Origin: Hyalella azteca
Taxonomy: Eukaryota > Arthropoda > Malacostraca > Amphipoda > Hyalellidae
Length of the DNA stretch: 64,000 bases
Reading direction: 5' to 3'
Assembly: GCF_000764305.2 (NCBI RefSeq)
Contig: NW_025943639.1
Location: forward strand, 266,001 to 330,000
Both the position numbers and the translations under genes were made by a program. The notes under the pieces were generated by a model. That model saw only the letters and a list, made by a program, of their open reading frames with translations. It was not told the origin of the DNA and made no database searches. Shown piece by piece: positions 12,700 to 24,500 of the stretch; positions within the stretch are counted from its first letter, which is position 1; every line of letters begins with the position of its first letter.

Positions 12700-13400
12700 A
12701 TCCAGGCTAATTACTTTCGTTAGTTTCGAACTTAAATTTTGCATAGTGCAAACCATTTAAGTGGAATTTTATACAGGTTCGTGATAACAAACACAACTCA
12801 ATAGCAAAAGATAAAATTGAGTTTTGTTGCCAATGATTACCGTTGCAGCGGCATGATTTGAGTTTTGCCTCATTCCGGCTTTTTGCCGAGTCCATGGAGT
12901 TAGGCAACTTTTCTAAAAGGTCACATACGCAGGAGAGCATAAAACCCTTGATCAAATGTACCATAATTCGGCTGCATGTCAGCACAAAATGGCCCTGATA
13001 CGCAACTTTGTTAAAAGTTGCGTCAATTTTCGTCCACAGTTGATCATTTTTCTAAAAGCTTTAGTCGTTGTTCGTGATACTGTATCAGAGCCAGAGTCAT
13101 AGTCATGTAACCAAAGGTACTGTCAGTACATAAAAAGTTTGATAGTTTTGATCATTTCGCTTGCCCGATTATTCGGAAAGGCGCACGCTACGCGACGGAG
13201 TTCTGCCCCGCAGCGCTGAGACTTCAATATTTTTTGTGTTAATCTAACAAGTTTCAAAGAGTGTTCCAATGAATCTTCCTGATATTTATCTTATTAACTT
13301 AGATGAGATCATTAAAAACATCTTTCTGGACCGCTGAAGTTCAATTCATTGAGGCATAACTGAGGTGAGCATTAGAAACCTATAAGAAGTAAGCAAATGA
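12700..13400 (+). repeat. Second copy of the lectin-gene upstream flank
   Basis: Matches 6508-7200 in several ordered blocks and is followed at 13608 by a degenerate lectin exon 1. It marks the duplication that created the third, now broken, lectin copy. Confidence 0.75.
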
Positions 13401-13607
13401 CGTGACTGATTGACGTGACTGATTGAAACATCATTACTGAAATCTGAATTCTATTTATTTATCTCGAGTAATTTTCAACTTCTTCACTGGATACAAAGGT
13501 GATGATATGATGATATGAAGGTAATGCTATGAAAGGGCTTAGTCCATTTAAAATAATTATTTCATTCATTTTGCATTGTATCGCACGGCAGAGCTTGAGT
13601 CATAAAC

Positions 13608-13767
13608 ATGTAAGGAGATTGGGGTAGTATTTAGCTGGTTAGCCTGCTAGCGTCCAGGCTGTCGCTGCTCGCGCCGCCGCCCAGCGTCGGTAGGCTGGCG
13701 TCGATGCTGCGCTGGCCGGCCTCTTCTTGTAAGAGGAGCTTTGCGGTGGTGCTGCTCAACGCTGTGA
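13608..13767 (+). pseudogene. Degenerate first exon of a third lectin paralogue
   Basis: The sequence aligns along its whole length with exon 1 of copies A and B (GTCGCTGCTCGCGCCGCCGC is shared exactly). However, the start is followed at once by a TAA codon, the second half carries small deletions, and several cysteine-region codons are altered. No partner exons 2-4 were found before copy B. It is a relic of the same tandem family. Confidence 0.8.
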
Positions 13768-13799
13768 GCCAATTTTTGAAATTTAATTTCAATTAGTAT

Positions 13800-14639
13800 T
13801 AGAAAAAGTTTTATTAGTTATAATAATAATATTATATTAGATCAACTCAAAAAATATTCCATCGCAAGATATCTGATAACATGCATATTTTACAACATCC
13901 TATATCGTGATAATCCTATATCGTGTGCGCATGTCTGCCCTAACGTCGCCTCGCAGCGTACTCCTTAAGCTATAAACAGGAAAGCATGTCCAAGCTATCG
14001 GAACATTCGCGTGTGCCGGCTAGAAAACCTCAGAGACCCCCACCGGGTCCGGGCGAATCGTCAGCAAACAGCGGGCAAGTGACTTTTAAATTCGCCATTG
14101 AGGCATTGACGGATTGAGACAAACGAGTTTTAGAATCTGCGATTGCAAAACTCGTTTGTCCAAATGACTGTTCATCTGTAATTCGATTAAAGACCGCAAC
14201 GACAAAGAAACAAAACGGCACCATAGGCTAACGTGCATACACAATGCTTATAACTTTGCTAATTGATGATGCATTTTATGGTATTTTGTTTAATACTTGA
14301 AATAATTTTCCGCTACACTTAGTCACAGAACTCAGACCTCAACAACCATAGCGTTAATTTGTAATTAGGTAAATTCGTTTAATAAGGGAACAATAAGAAA
14401 CAGCGCTTCCAATTTGAAAACTTTTTTTTAATATTTTCTCATATTCACTTGAAGACGGTTAGTACAATTAAGCGAGGATGTGTATTAAAAGAATGGGATA
14501 TGGCGTTCACATAACGGCGGCTCGAACTGGCTCTAATTTCGAGTTCGCTGGGGTGCTTCCTGCCAAGTGTATTAATGACCATTATTTTCATCACCAAAAA
14601 ATCTAAAGCCTAATTATAGTCCAAGTTAAGATTTGGCTT
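13800..14639. other. No supported gene
   Basis: A 43-codon frame at 13986-14117 has proline-rich composition and then stops. The following bases hold a short inverted pair around ACAAACGAGTTTTAGAATC and GCAAAACTCGTTTGT. Nothing can be assigned. Confidence 0.35.
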
Positions 14640-14728
14640 GTCCAAAAATTAGCAGAACACAAGATCGCCGTGACTTTCAGCGGTGAAGAGCCATTCTGAT
14701 CAAAGCAACACGCCACCTGTCGGGTGGC
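14640..14728 (+). repeat. Dispersed repeat, copy 2 (other copy at 3838-3935)
   Basis: Shares GATCGCCGTGACTTT and GCGGTGAAGAGCCATTCTGA with the first copy. Confidence 0.6.
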
Positions 14729-15119
14729 TGTTAGTTAACAATTTCAAAATTACCTCAACAGCATCTAAATTTGTTAACAACCTTGTGTCTATTAGCGTTG
14801 TAGTATGTCAAAAAATCGGCGAATGCGCTTTAAAAAATGAACAGAATACTCGTAATTTGACAATCGTGCTTATTTTTCAATGGCAAGTATCAACCAGCAT
14901 TGTCGAACAGTAAGATGGCACATGAAATAAATAGCTCCAAAAGGGTTTTTATTTCAAGTTTGCTGTTATATTCATCAAACTACATTTCAAGCTACAATTA
15001 ATTCAACGTAAGATTTTAAAAATTCAACATATGCCACAGTTTAGTTGCATGAACAAGCTGAACTAACAACTTACGATATTTGGATCAAGTGCGAAATAAA
15101 TAAGCGGAATTTATCTACT

Positions 15120-15310
15120 TTTTACAACACTTCTCTGTAACTTGACTTCTTCTTGTTGTTTGTTTGTCTGTCTGCTACAAATTATATAATCGATATTTAT
15201 ATAAAACACCTGTCCAATCGATCTGAAATTTCGCAAACTTGCGTAAAGTCGGAGACAATGCATAAATCAATTGACAGAATAAATAATTTTGAAAATTTAA
15301 TTTTTATATA
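15120..15310 (+). repeat. Third copy of the repeat seen at 10722-11090
   Basis: Shares TTTTACAACACTTCTCT, TTGTTTGTTTGTCTG, TTGCGTAAAGTCGGAGA and AATCAATTGACAGAATAAAT with the earlier copies, in the same orientation. Confidence 0.65.
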
Positions 15311-16567
15311 TTAGAAAATACATAAAGGAAATTTTTTAATATTTCAATATGAAATTAGAAATTCATTGTACATGTCTAACATCGGAGACACTGGATTCTT
15401 CAGAAGTGTTGCATTTAATAAGTAAATTTTACACGCATATTATTATGTGCCTACATAGGAAGCAGACAAAGAAATATTTTGTAAAACATATATTGCATCG
15501 ATGTGGCTCTCTGGTGGAGGTATTCATCCCATTACCATTAACATTAAGGTATTCTTGGACAAACTATTAAACTGGGTGGGGGCGATGACAAAGAGACGAT
15601 TTTGGCATTAATGCTCATGAAATAAATTTTACGTGACTGCAGACAAATGGAAAACGGCCTTCGCGTGCATGAATTTGCTGCCCATAAAGAATTGTCATTG
15701 GAGGTAAAAATTCAAATTTCTAACAATTTTCGGATCTCTACTAAGAAATGAGTTTCTAAAGTGCAGCATAGCACACCAGGGCGGCATGATAATGACGAAA
15801 TAATGACAAAATAATGACCAATTCTCCACACTTTCGAGTCATTTCTTTGTTCGAGAAATTTTGTGGTCAGCTGAACAAATGGATTTGAGTAATCTTCCTA
15901 ATGGTCACACATCAAGAACCGCATTTACACCAAGGACAAGTCACGTTAATGCAGAATAATTGGATGCTAAATCAGGACCCTAACGATCCAGAACACTTTT
16001 CAAAAGCTGTCATCATTCAACGTACACGATTAAATAGTTTAGTTCATTTTTCATTTCCAGTCTCACCATCGTGAGGTTTGAACGACTGAGCTCTGCTCTT
16101 CGGGACCTATAGCGCGTGCCGATCTCTGGTATGTTTGTTATTTAATTTCATTTTTAAGCGTCGAAAAACTGATTCATTACCGATATCCTAAGTGAATAAT
16201 TCACTGTAAGTTAAACGACGTGACCACGATTTGATTAGAAGTTCAATAAAAAATTTCGAATGTAAATTAAAATTGAAGTATACAAAGGTCAAAAATTGGA
16301 CCTCATCATCCACCGCATTCTATTTTCAGTGAGCAAAGTATCATATGTCATTGTCTAAAAATCAGTGCCAAACTGCAAACGATTAGAGAAATAGTAGAGT
16401 AGTTTTTCAAAACCACCGCAGTGCAGGTAATTGATGCAAAATCAAGAGAGCTTTGAGAAGCTAGAAAACAGCCAAATAATCGGCTAATTTTGTAACGCAT
16501 CAGATGAATTATCAGTGCTCGCATCTGTCCATGTCTAAGTTCTTTTCATCAGAGTTTCTGGCGTAAC
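15311..16567. other. Upstream region of lectin gene B
   Basis: No exon with a signal peptide could be identified with confidence. No RNA genes or notable repeats were seen. Confidence 0.35.
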
Positions 16568-19406
16568 ATGCAAGGAGTTTGGGGCAGTTTTCGGCTGGTC
16601 AGCGTGCTGGCGACAAGGCTGTCGCTGCTCGCGCCGCCGCCCAGCGCCGGCAGGCCGGCGTCGCTGCTGCACTGCGCCGGCCTCTGCCTGCAGGACGAGC
16701 GCTGCGGTGGCGTTGCGTGGCTCGCCACCAACGTGAGTTTTGGGGGGACGGCTGCTGAGGATGAAACTGGATATTTTGTCAGATTAAGAAATGCACTAAA
16801 GTGGAAGAAGAATAGCTCGTCAGACTTAACTACCTAGTACACAAGTGCGTTCTACGGATATATCTCAAAGGGCATTCAGTCATAGCGTTTTATGAAATAT
16901 GTTTTTGGTATGCTAGTTCAAGCAAAAAAGAAGCAAAATTGTGAAGGCTACTAAACGTAAGAGAGGAGGTTAGCAACTGACAGAACGCGCGGTCTGGGAC
17001 GCGCGCGAGACCGCCCCAAACTGATACTAAGTTACGGCTATTTTAACAAATATTACTTATAGTAGCCGTATATTATGACCGTTTGGGTCTTTGTTCTAAC
17101 AATATTTTCCTAATTAGACCTCCTCAAATTTACCGGTATTTGATTGGCCTGCCGTGTACGCAGCCAATTTCATAATTAATTCCTTTGCTCTGCCACAGGC
17201 CATTTAGATTTTGAAACAATATTGTTGACCAATCAGTAAAAGAATTTCACATTATATCAGTTCCGGTGGTCATGCCTTCCATAACATTTTTTGCAGCCGC
17301 AGCCTTGCAGATTCGTCGTGGACTCTACAGTGCCTGGAGCCATGGCAACGCTGGTGCCCTCAGCCTACGCGATTCTCAGCACCGACAGCAGCGCGACTGT
17401 CGTTGAATTTCCGTTCTTGGCTAATTCTTGGCAGTGAGTCACTTTTAATTCCTGGCAGTAAGTCACCTGAGCTGATTACAGTTTTAGCTCAAAACTTAAA
17501 TCTTAAAGCACACATGCGGTATGAACAACACCCTCCTCAATGAAGTAATAACCCATGGTTACATACACGTTGAAACAACTGCCTATTACGATATTGAGAT
17601 CGGGGTGCAAAGAGGTTTAGAAATAAAAATGAAGCTACGTCTTTCATGGAACGTCGTAATGACGTTACAATGCAACGTTGAATCATTGTTGCTGCTGCGA
17701 TGTTGCTGCAACGTCAAATTATAGGGTTGGATAAACGTTGAAGAACCAACCTTTTTTCGACCGTAGCAGGATTCGAACCCGGGATCGCTGGTGACCGCGC
17801 GTCCCGCCTTAGCCACCTTGACCGCTATAGCTCGCGTGCACGAGCAGTAAAAATAAGCTAAAGAATTGTTCGACTCCTTGAAATTAAAATGCATTCTCTG
17901 GTCATTAATCATACACTAACATATATGTATATCATTCAATGTTGGTGTGATAACATTAGTTGAACATGCTGCGTAAATAGCTAAACATTCAACGTATACC
18001 GATATCAATCATTTTTCAACTTTTAAATAAAATTTTTTTACGTCTTTTTTAATTTTTGTCGAATTTCGACGTTGATCGGATGTTTAATTTTGGTTGTTCG
18101 GCATTTCCACCTGAAATCAACATTGATTAAACGTTTAAAAATAGATAAACATTCAACGTACCAATATCGACGTTATTTCAACGTTGAAATAAGGTTGTTT
18201 TACGTCCCTTCTAGTGTTGGTCAGATTTGGACATTGCTTGGAAGTTTAATTTTGGTTGTTCAGCATTTCAACCATGAAATCAACATTGATTAAACGTTTA
18301 AAAATAAATAAGTATTCAACGTACCAATATCAACGTTATTTCAACGTTAAAATAAGGTTGTTTTACGTCCCTTCTTGTGTTGGTCAGATTTCGACGTTGA
18401 TATGACGTTTAATTTTGGTTGTCCAACATTTCAACCTGAAATCAACAAATAATCAACGTTGCTTCAACGTCAGATACCTACTGGGAATTCATCCTGAGCG
18501 CTGCTGGATAACCTATGCGCAGGCAGCGCAGCTAACGAATAATGAAACTTTAACACCTTGTTTGATATTAAGAAGGCATTTGAATAATTTTCCTTCGAAT
18601 ATTTCATTTGTCTTCTAAGAATAGAAATAAAACTACAGCTCTTTTTTCCTGCGTTTTTGAACAGAAAGGCGAATGACTTCTGCAGCGGCCTCGGTCTGAA
18701 GCTGGTCTCGTACCCAGTTAGCCTCAAGGTGAATACAATAATGACTCCTGAATATCCTCGGAGAAAGTTTTTCTCTAGCATAAGTTCCGGTTCTTTTCAT
18801 AACTTATTCGAAGAATGTTTTGTAAGCTCATTAATTGTCATTCATTGAAATGGAGAGATATTGAATTGCGAATCGAACCCATCCTTTATCCATGATAATT
18901 AATCCTTTCTCCATGATGATAATTTTTTATCCATGATTAATAACGTAAAACGTACTACGCGTATTTTATAATACCCTTTATGTTTCAGCTCAACCTGAAC
19001 TAATTGATTGAGAGACAAATTGTCCAAAAATAAGGAACCTAGACACACCATATTTTGCCTCAAAATGGTAAAAATCAGTGCTGACGTTTAATTTTGCTAC
19101 GAAATACATTTTCTATCCAGCCAGTCAATTATAACTCCGGAACATCGTTCTCAGGACCGAGCAGTGATGAGCATCAGGATGAAACCCTATTTCTTCGTGG
19201 ACCTGCAGCGCCAAATTGACGGTTCTTACGCGGCTCTCTCCTCTGACCTCGTGCTGCCCTCGAACTATCCCTTCCCGTGGTACCCAAAGAACCCCGATGG
19301 CGGAATCAACATCTGCATGGCCATAGCTGACCATCCCTTCACGGTCTACGACTTTCCATGCAACCTTGTTGGTAGTGGTCCTTACACTGCGATATGTGCT
19401 GTTTAA
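16568..19406 (+). CDS. Secreted-type PAN/apple-like plus C-type lectin domain protein, copy B
   Basis: Four exons: 16568-16732, 17297-17433, 18665-18728 and 19155-19406, giving 205 aa. Exon lengths and phases match copy A, except exon 4, which is one codon shorter. The PAN-like core is the same. The lectin part starts with DFCSGLGLKLVSYP and ends with ICMAIADHPF, VYDFPCNLVG and YTAICAV. Exon 1 differs from copy A at 2 of 55 residues and exon 2 at 6 of 46, while exons 3 and 4 are only about 50-60% identical. The larger introns hold a tRNA-like SINE head and AACGTTGA-rich repeats. The same uncertainty about the true N-terminus applies. The function is not known; secreted recognition is a guess based on the domain family. 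Confidence 0.82.
17756..17832 (-). repeat. tRNA-like SINE head in intron 2 of lectin gene B
   Basis: Read on the minus strand it contains a box-A-like TGGCTAAGGCGG and a box-B GGTTCGAATCC at tRNA-like spacing. The acceptor and anticodon stems do not pair well, so a functional tRNA is unlikely. It is best read as a tRNA-derived SINE fragment or tRNA pseudogene. Confidence 0.5.
17940..18480. repeat. AACGTTGA-rich repeat array (about 160-bp units)
   Basis: Three imperfect units each carry GTTTAATTTTGGTTGT, then CAACATTGATTAAACG or a variant, then ATTTCAACGTTGAAATAAGG and TTTTACGTCC. Many internal segments are self-complementary (AACGTT, TTCAACGTTGAA). A shorter piece of the same kind is at 26041-26120. 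The class is not determined. Confidence 0.65.
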
Positions 19407-19498
19407 ATAACCATTTCTCTCTAAACAATTCGAACCCTGAACGTACAACAATAGGTGACAGGCCACATCAGGCCTATTCTTCAGCGCCGATATCACTA

Positions 19499-19698
19499 TG
19501 TTATGTTATGATATGATATGATATGATATGATATGATATGATATGATATGATATGATATGATATGATATGATATGATATGATATGATATGATATGATATG
19601 ATATATGTTATGTTATGTTATGTTATGATATGATATGATATGATATGATATGATATGATATGATATGATATGATATGATATGATATGATATGATACGA
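19499..19698 (+). repeat. (ATATG)n microsatellite with TGTTA interruptions
   Basis: About forty pentamers of GATAT/TGATA, split near 19602-19625 by ATATATGTTATGTTATG. It lies about 90 bp after the stop codon of lectin gene B. Confidence 0.95.
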
Positions 19699-21597
19699 TA
19701 CTTAATAATCGTTAATAACGGATGGAGCACCGCAGTGGAGAAATTTGGATAGAGCGTTGGTAATTCTTGGACCCGCGTATCAATTATCATGCAGTTACTT
19801 TGATGAATTAACCTGTAGCTACTGGCAGTTAAAAAACGTTTGTAGAGGAGAAACATCTATTGCCCTAAATATTCCAATTATTCGGTAAAAAATTATTTCG
19901 AAGTTAAGGTCATTGAATGTAAACATAATAAATTTTGGCATGGCATATTAAAATGACTATATGGCATCAACTGATGTGTTATAAGCATCCTCATTTCTTC
20001 TAGTCTGACTACTCTGAAGTAGAAGTTTTACATATTCTGCAACTGGTTTATTACTCGTCTGTCAGCTGCTAGTTATTTACGCCAAAGCTCCAGGAATTTG
20101 GTGAGAATTCATTTGTGTAATTTGATTACATATTACTTTTTTATATATAGTTGGAATACGAATTAAGTCATTATTTACAACTGTTCCTGGTATGACTTTT
20201 TGTGTTGTTTCAGGAACCGTTAATAAGTACTATCCCATGAAACCGTGCCTTCTACCACGAAACCGTCTTTCAATGAAATAATTGCTCGATCTGTAGCTGA
20301 CATATTCTAGATGATTTAAAAGAAAGATTTCTTTGCTATTCTCTTCAACGCCTTTTAATGAATTAATCAATCAATCATTCAGCACTTACAATAAAGTCTG
20401 GTCTTTACTATGGCCGCTTAATGTTTACAGCTGATTATGGTATGGTCTGGCCTATTACGGTGTGGTCTGACCTATTACGGTGTGGTCTGACCTATTGCGG
20501 TGTAGTCTGGCCTATTACGGTGTGGTCTGACCTTTTAACTTATTACGGTGTGGTCTGTCTTATTACGGTGTGGTCTGGCTTATTACGGTGTGGTCTGTCT
20601 TATTACGGTGTGGTCTGGCTTATTACGGTGTGGTCTGTCTTATTACGGTGTGGGCTGGCTTATTAATCAAGCACAAAAGATGTCCTCAAATGTAAACTTG
20701 TAGTGCAGGTAAATTGTCGGAGTGACTCGTGAAAACACAGTAGAGATTTTATTAACGCACTGTTTGAAAATGTAATCTCGTCATTTAACTTGACCCAAAA
20801 CTATATCGTTTTCATTTTAATTAAATCATGTTAAGAGTGTTAAAAAATCGAACTATGCACAAGAATTCTGCATTACATTCTATGAACAAGGGAACTTTTT
20901 ATTTATGCCGGTACTGAAGAACCGCCAACGCAAGTAAAATCCAACGTTGCAGATGCAATAGGTATGATTTTACAATATGATTTCACAAAATACAAATATT
21001 TTACACTTATAATGTATCATTCCGACTTTGAAAGATTTTACGACGACAAGCAAGCAATATTAATACTTCCCAATAAAGCAGTGAATATGGAAATTTTAGT
21101 AACAAATGAATATATATAAAGGTAGTTGTTTACGTAATCACCTCCAAAGAATACAATGACAATTGCTTCATGTGTGCTGGAGTGAGAACTGTAACGTGGA
21201 ATTATACATGAGAGTGAATACTTAGCTTCAAGAAGATCCATTTATGCCGGTTCCCAGGACATTGCCAGTCTTCATAGCACTTCGATCACAATCGCGCAAT
21301 TCAAAGTATTACGACATTGTTTTATAAAAATTACATGATTAACTCAGCGTTTACAGGAACGACGTGCGAGGCAAAAATTTTTTAGTTACACATCGCTACG
21401 AAATATCCGACCATAACAAGTTGATTAATTAATGAGTACAGCATACAGCATCAATAGCTACAGAATAGCATGCTGATAAGACAGTCATGAGTACAACACA
21501 CAACAGTGATAGCAACAGTGCAGCATGGTGAAGAATTATGTGCAATGTGGAACTACATACGTATTATGGCGAAACAGTAAATCTCTTCGCGATTTGT
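19699..21597. other. Intergenic region downstream of lectin B and the channel gene's 3' end
   Basis: Apart from the minisatellite at 20432-20665, nothing coding or structural is supported. The region includes the 3' flank of the minus-strand channel gene. Confidence 0.4.
20432..20665 (+). repeat. 20-bp minisatellite (TATTACGGTGTGGTCTGNCC)
   Basis: About eleven units of TATTACGGTGTGGTCTG plus a short variable tail, with one irregular insertion near 20530. It produces an 81-codon open frame that is purely repeat-driven. Confidence 0.9.
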
Positions 21598-24500
21598 TCA
21601 AGTCAAAATGAAGCCCCAGTAAAAGGCGTTAAATAGAAGGAACAAGCCCAGACTTCCAATTTTTGACCAGAAAATTAGTTTTTCGACTCTACGTTTTTCG
21701 TCTTTGAATCCACTTCGGTCTATCATTTTTGGTGTGACTCTGGTGAATATAGTTGGTGTTTCGTCGTACAGAAGCTCTTCTCTATCCGTTAAGTAGCTGT
21801 CAATGACAGAATGGAAGATGATGATGACGAAAATTATACCGATGCAGAAGAGTAGCCAGACGTCCACCATCTTGAAATAAGATGTTTTGGGCAGCGATGA
21901 AGAGACCTGCAAGTATGATGACATCAATGGTCTAAGATCACAGATTACGCCCTAGATAATTATAGTCAATGACATTACGGCAGTGCTCAATTTTATGACT
22001 TATAACTTGTTACTTCTGAACGATCACGTGAGACGTGTACTAGAAGTTGGAGATTAGTAATTTCAAACTATAATATAGCGCCAATCAAACTGTACGGCAG
22101 CATTGGTACTTAGTTATAATCTAGATCTACTCTAATCAAATAATCTATAATCTGAAACTATGATCTAGATACAGCCTTACCAGGTTTTTGCAACCTTGTT
22201 CTAGATTGCCCAACCTATATATTTATATCTTTTATATAAATAATTTTATTTAATTTATCTATAATATGTGAATATGAGTGACGTGGTCGGGTGACCTGCG
22301 TGAAGAGCGTGGCGACGACGAGCAGCGCCGTCAGGGCCGTCATGACGCGCACCTCGAAGATGCGCGGCTTGAAGAACAGTGAAAGGTAACTGCACAGGCG
22401 CCAATATGAAGGAACTTATTATAAATTTGTCATAATGGAAATAAAATTTGTGTAATTTTGTTGATTATTAAGTAAAGTTGCTGAGTATGACGATTGGTTT
22501 GATTACATTTTAAAATCTAAAATAAATTCAACTAAGAATGAATAAAAGGTTTCCAAACGCCTGCGTCCACCACAAAATTTTTGAGTAAGTTATGCAACGG
22601 TTCTTGCAAGTTTCCGTACTCTCACCTGATGACGATGAGTATGAGTGAGGGGGTGTAGATGTTGAGTATTGCGTACCCATACTGGCGGCTCAAAGGAATC
22701 CTAATTTTCATTTCACTGTGGTGCTTACTGCTTACTGCTACTACCAGAGGAGGAGAGACCTGCGCACACCAGAGAAATTTCAATTTTCTACTACATCTAA
22801 TATTCACATATTTATTAATGTTCATACAATTAGAGCATTTTCGTTTTTTGCTATAGTAACTTATAAAACGAAAACTTTTCGTTCATGCTCGCCATGCTTG
22901 CCCTTACTTAGTGAAATAAAATATTGTTTCTAAAAACTCATCAATGCGTTGGCCACGTCGATAAAAATTATTCAATCACCTGGTACTCAATGAGGAGAGA
23001 GTTTCCCTCGTACTGCGCTGACGCAGACTGAGTGTCAAAGTAAAGGTAATCTTGAGAAGCTGACAAGAGACGTAAGTATAAATCGCAAGACTGCGAATCG
23101 AAGGGATAAAGCACAAGGTCGAAGTCGCATTTGAACTCCGTACTATACTTGCGGGAAACTTCCAGGGGGTTGTCCGAGCCCTGGTACACCGATACTGCAC
23201 AAAATTTCAGATTTTCAGTACAAATATATTTTCCCCCATGACTAGAAGGCTTTTGAGGGGGTGATAAGTGTGAGTTCAACATAAACTTAAAATATATATT
23301 CAGTCCTCACACCAATTACGAGCTATCTGTACGAGCTACTTTTGTTTTCACCGGATATGCTTCAAACATAGCTACAAATTTCGAATATATCTAAAATCTG
23401 AAATGATTAGAATATTTCAACTTTTAACCTTCTCCTGGGGCGGCGTCGTCGTCATAAGAAGGTTCATTTTCTCTGATGATAAGCAGCGTAGCCTCTTCAT
23501 CAACATCCGTATGTTGATTGCCGTCGGTGTTGACGTAGCCAACATAAGGGTGCCACAGATTCACCATAGTGGCGTACGACAGCCTGTTCAAGCTATCGTT
23601 TCCTTTGATGTTAAGAAATAAGAGTCGCGCATCACGCCAGCTCATAGCTAACGTGTAGGTTGCTTGCAGAGTCATTTTGGTGGTGTCGATGTCCATGGTT
23701 TCGATATTGATCGACAACGTCACCGGAAGACGCGAATCATCCTTGTCTGTCTCCATGCACGTGCCTAGGGCTTGAGAATTTTTCTCTTGAGTATTCGATT
23801 TAATTCCTGTACTATTGTTGGTTGAGGACGTCGCAGTTGCATTGACTGAGGGACTACACGACAAATCAGTGACTTGATCTCCAGAACTGATGCTTGGGCT
23901 ACCTCTAGGCGGTAAATCATCGCGGTAATCATCGGGTAACACAACCAGATCGCATTCAGCCTCGTCGCTTCTGTCGACGCAGTCGTACTTCAAATCGCAC
24001 CTCAGGTCTCTGGGAATGCAAGTGGCGTCGCTGCAGCTGTACTCGTGATCCGCACACGGGGTGAGCAACAGCATTCTGCGCCCCTCCTTCTGACCACAAA
24101 TGGGCTTCAGCAAATTCCATTCTCGTCGACCCATTGGGTAGTTGTTGGGTTCGCTGAAAACCATTGTAGCGATCGTGTAGCCATCAACTACGTTTTGCCA
24201 AACCCATGTGCCATTTTTATTCCTCTCAATTTGATAATTGCCGTATCCTTTGAAAATGATATCTCCTGCTACATACTGATATGCCAGAAAGTTGATGTTT
24301 CTCAGTTCGAATTCACATGTACCGCGTAAAGAGAAGACCTGCCGAGTTTTAAACTCACACACGGCGCACTGCACCCTCGTGATGCAGTCTATGTCAGCAA
24401 CGCCCCCAGTTTCGATTTGGGCACAGTTTTCGTACATGAGACCGTTGGGTTCACCGTCTTTCCACGCGAAGTTTTTATGATCAATTTCCTGACCATTGAA

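Noticed and set aside
13986..14117. 43-codon proline-rich frame that could be the start of a transposon gag-like protein
   Set aside because: It stops quickly, the continuation is in another frame, and nothing recognisable follows.
17756..17832. Possible functional tRNA gene
   Set aside because: Pol III box motifs are present, but the acceptor and anticodon stems pair poorly. It fits a SINE head better.
20421..20666. 81-codon frame full of Tyr-Tyr-Gly-Val units
   Set aside because: Repeat-driven by the 20-bp minisatellite, with no start context or splice partner.
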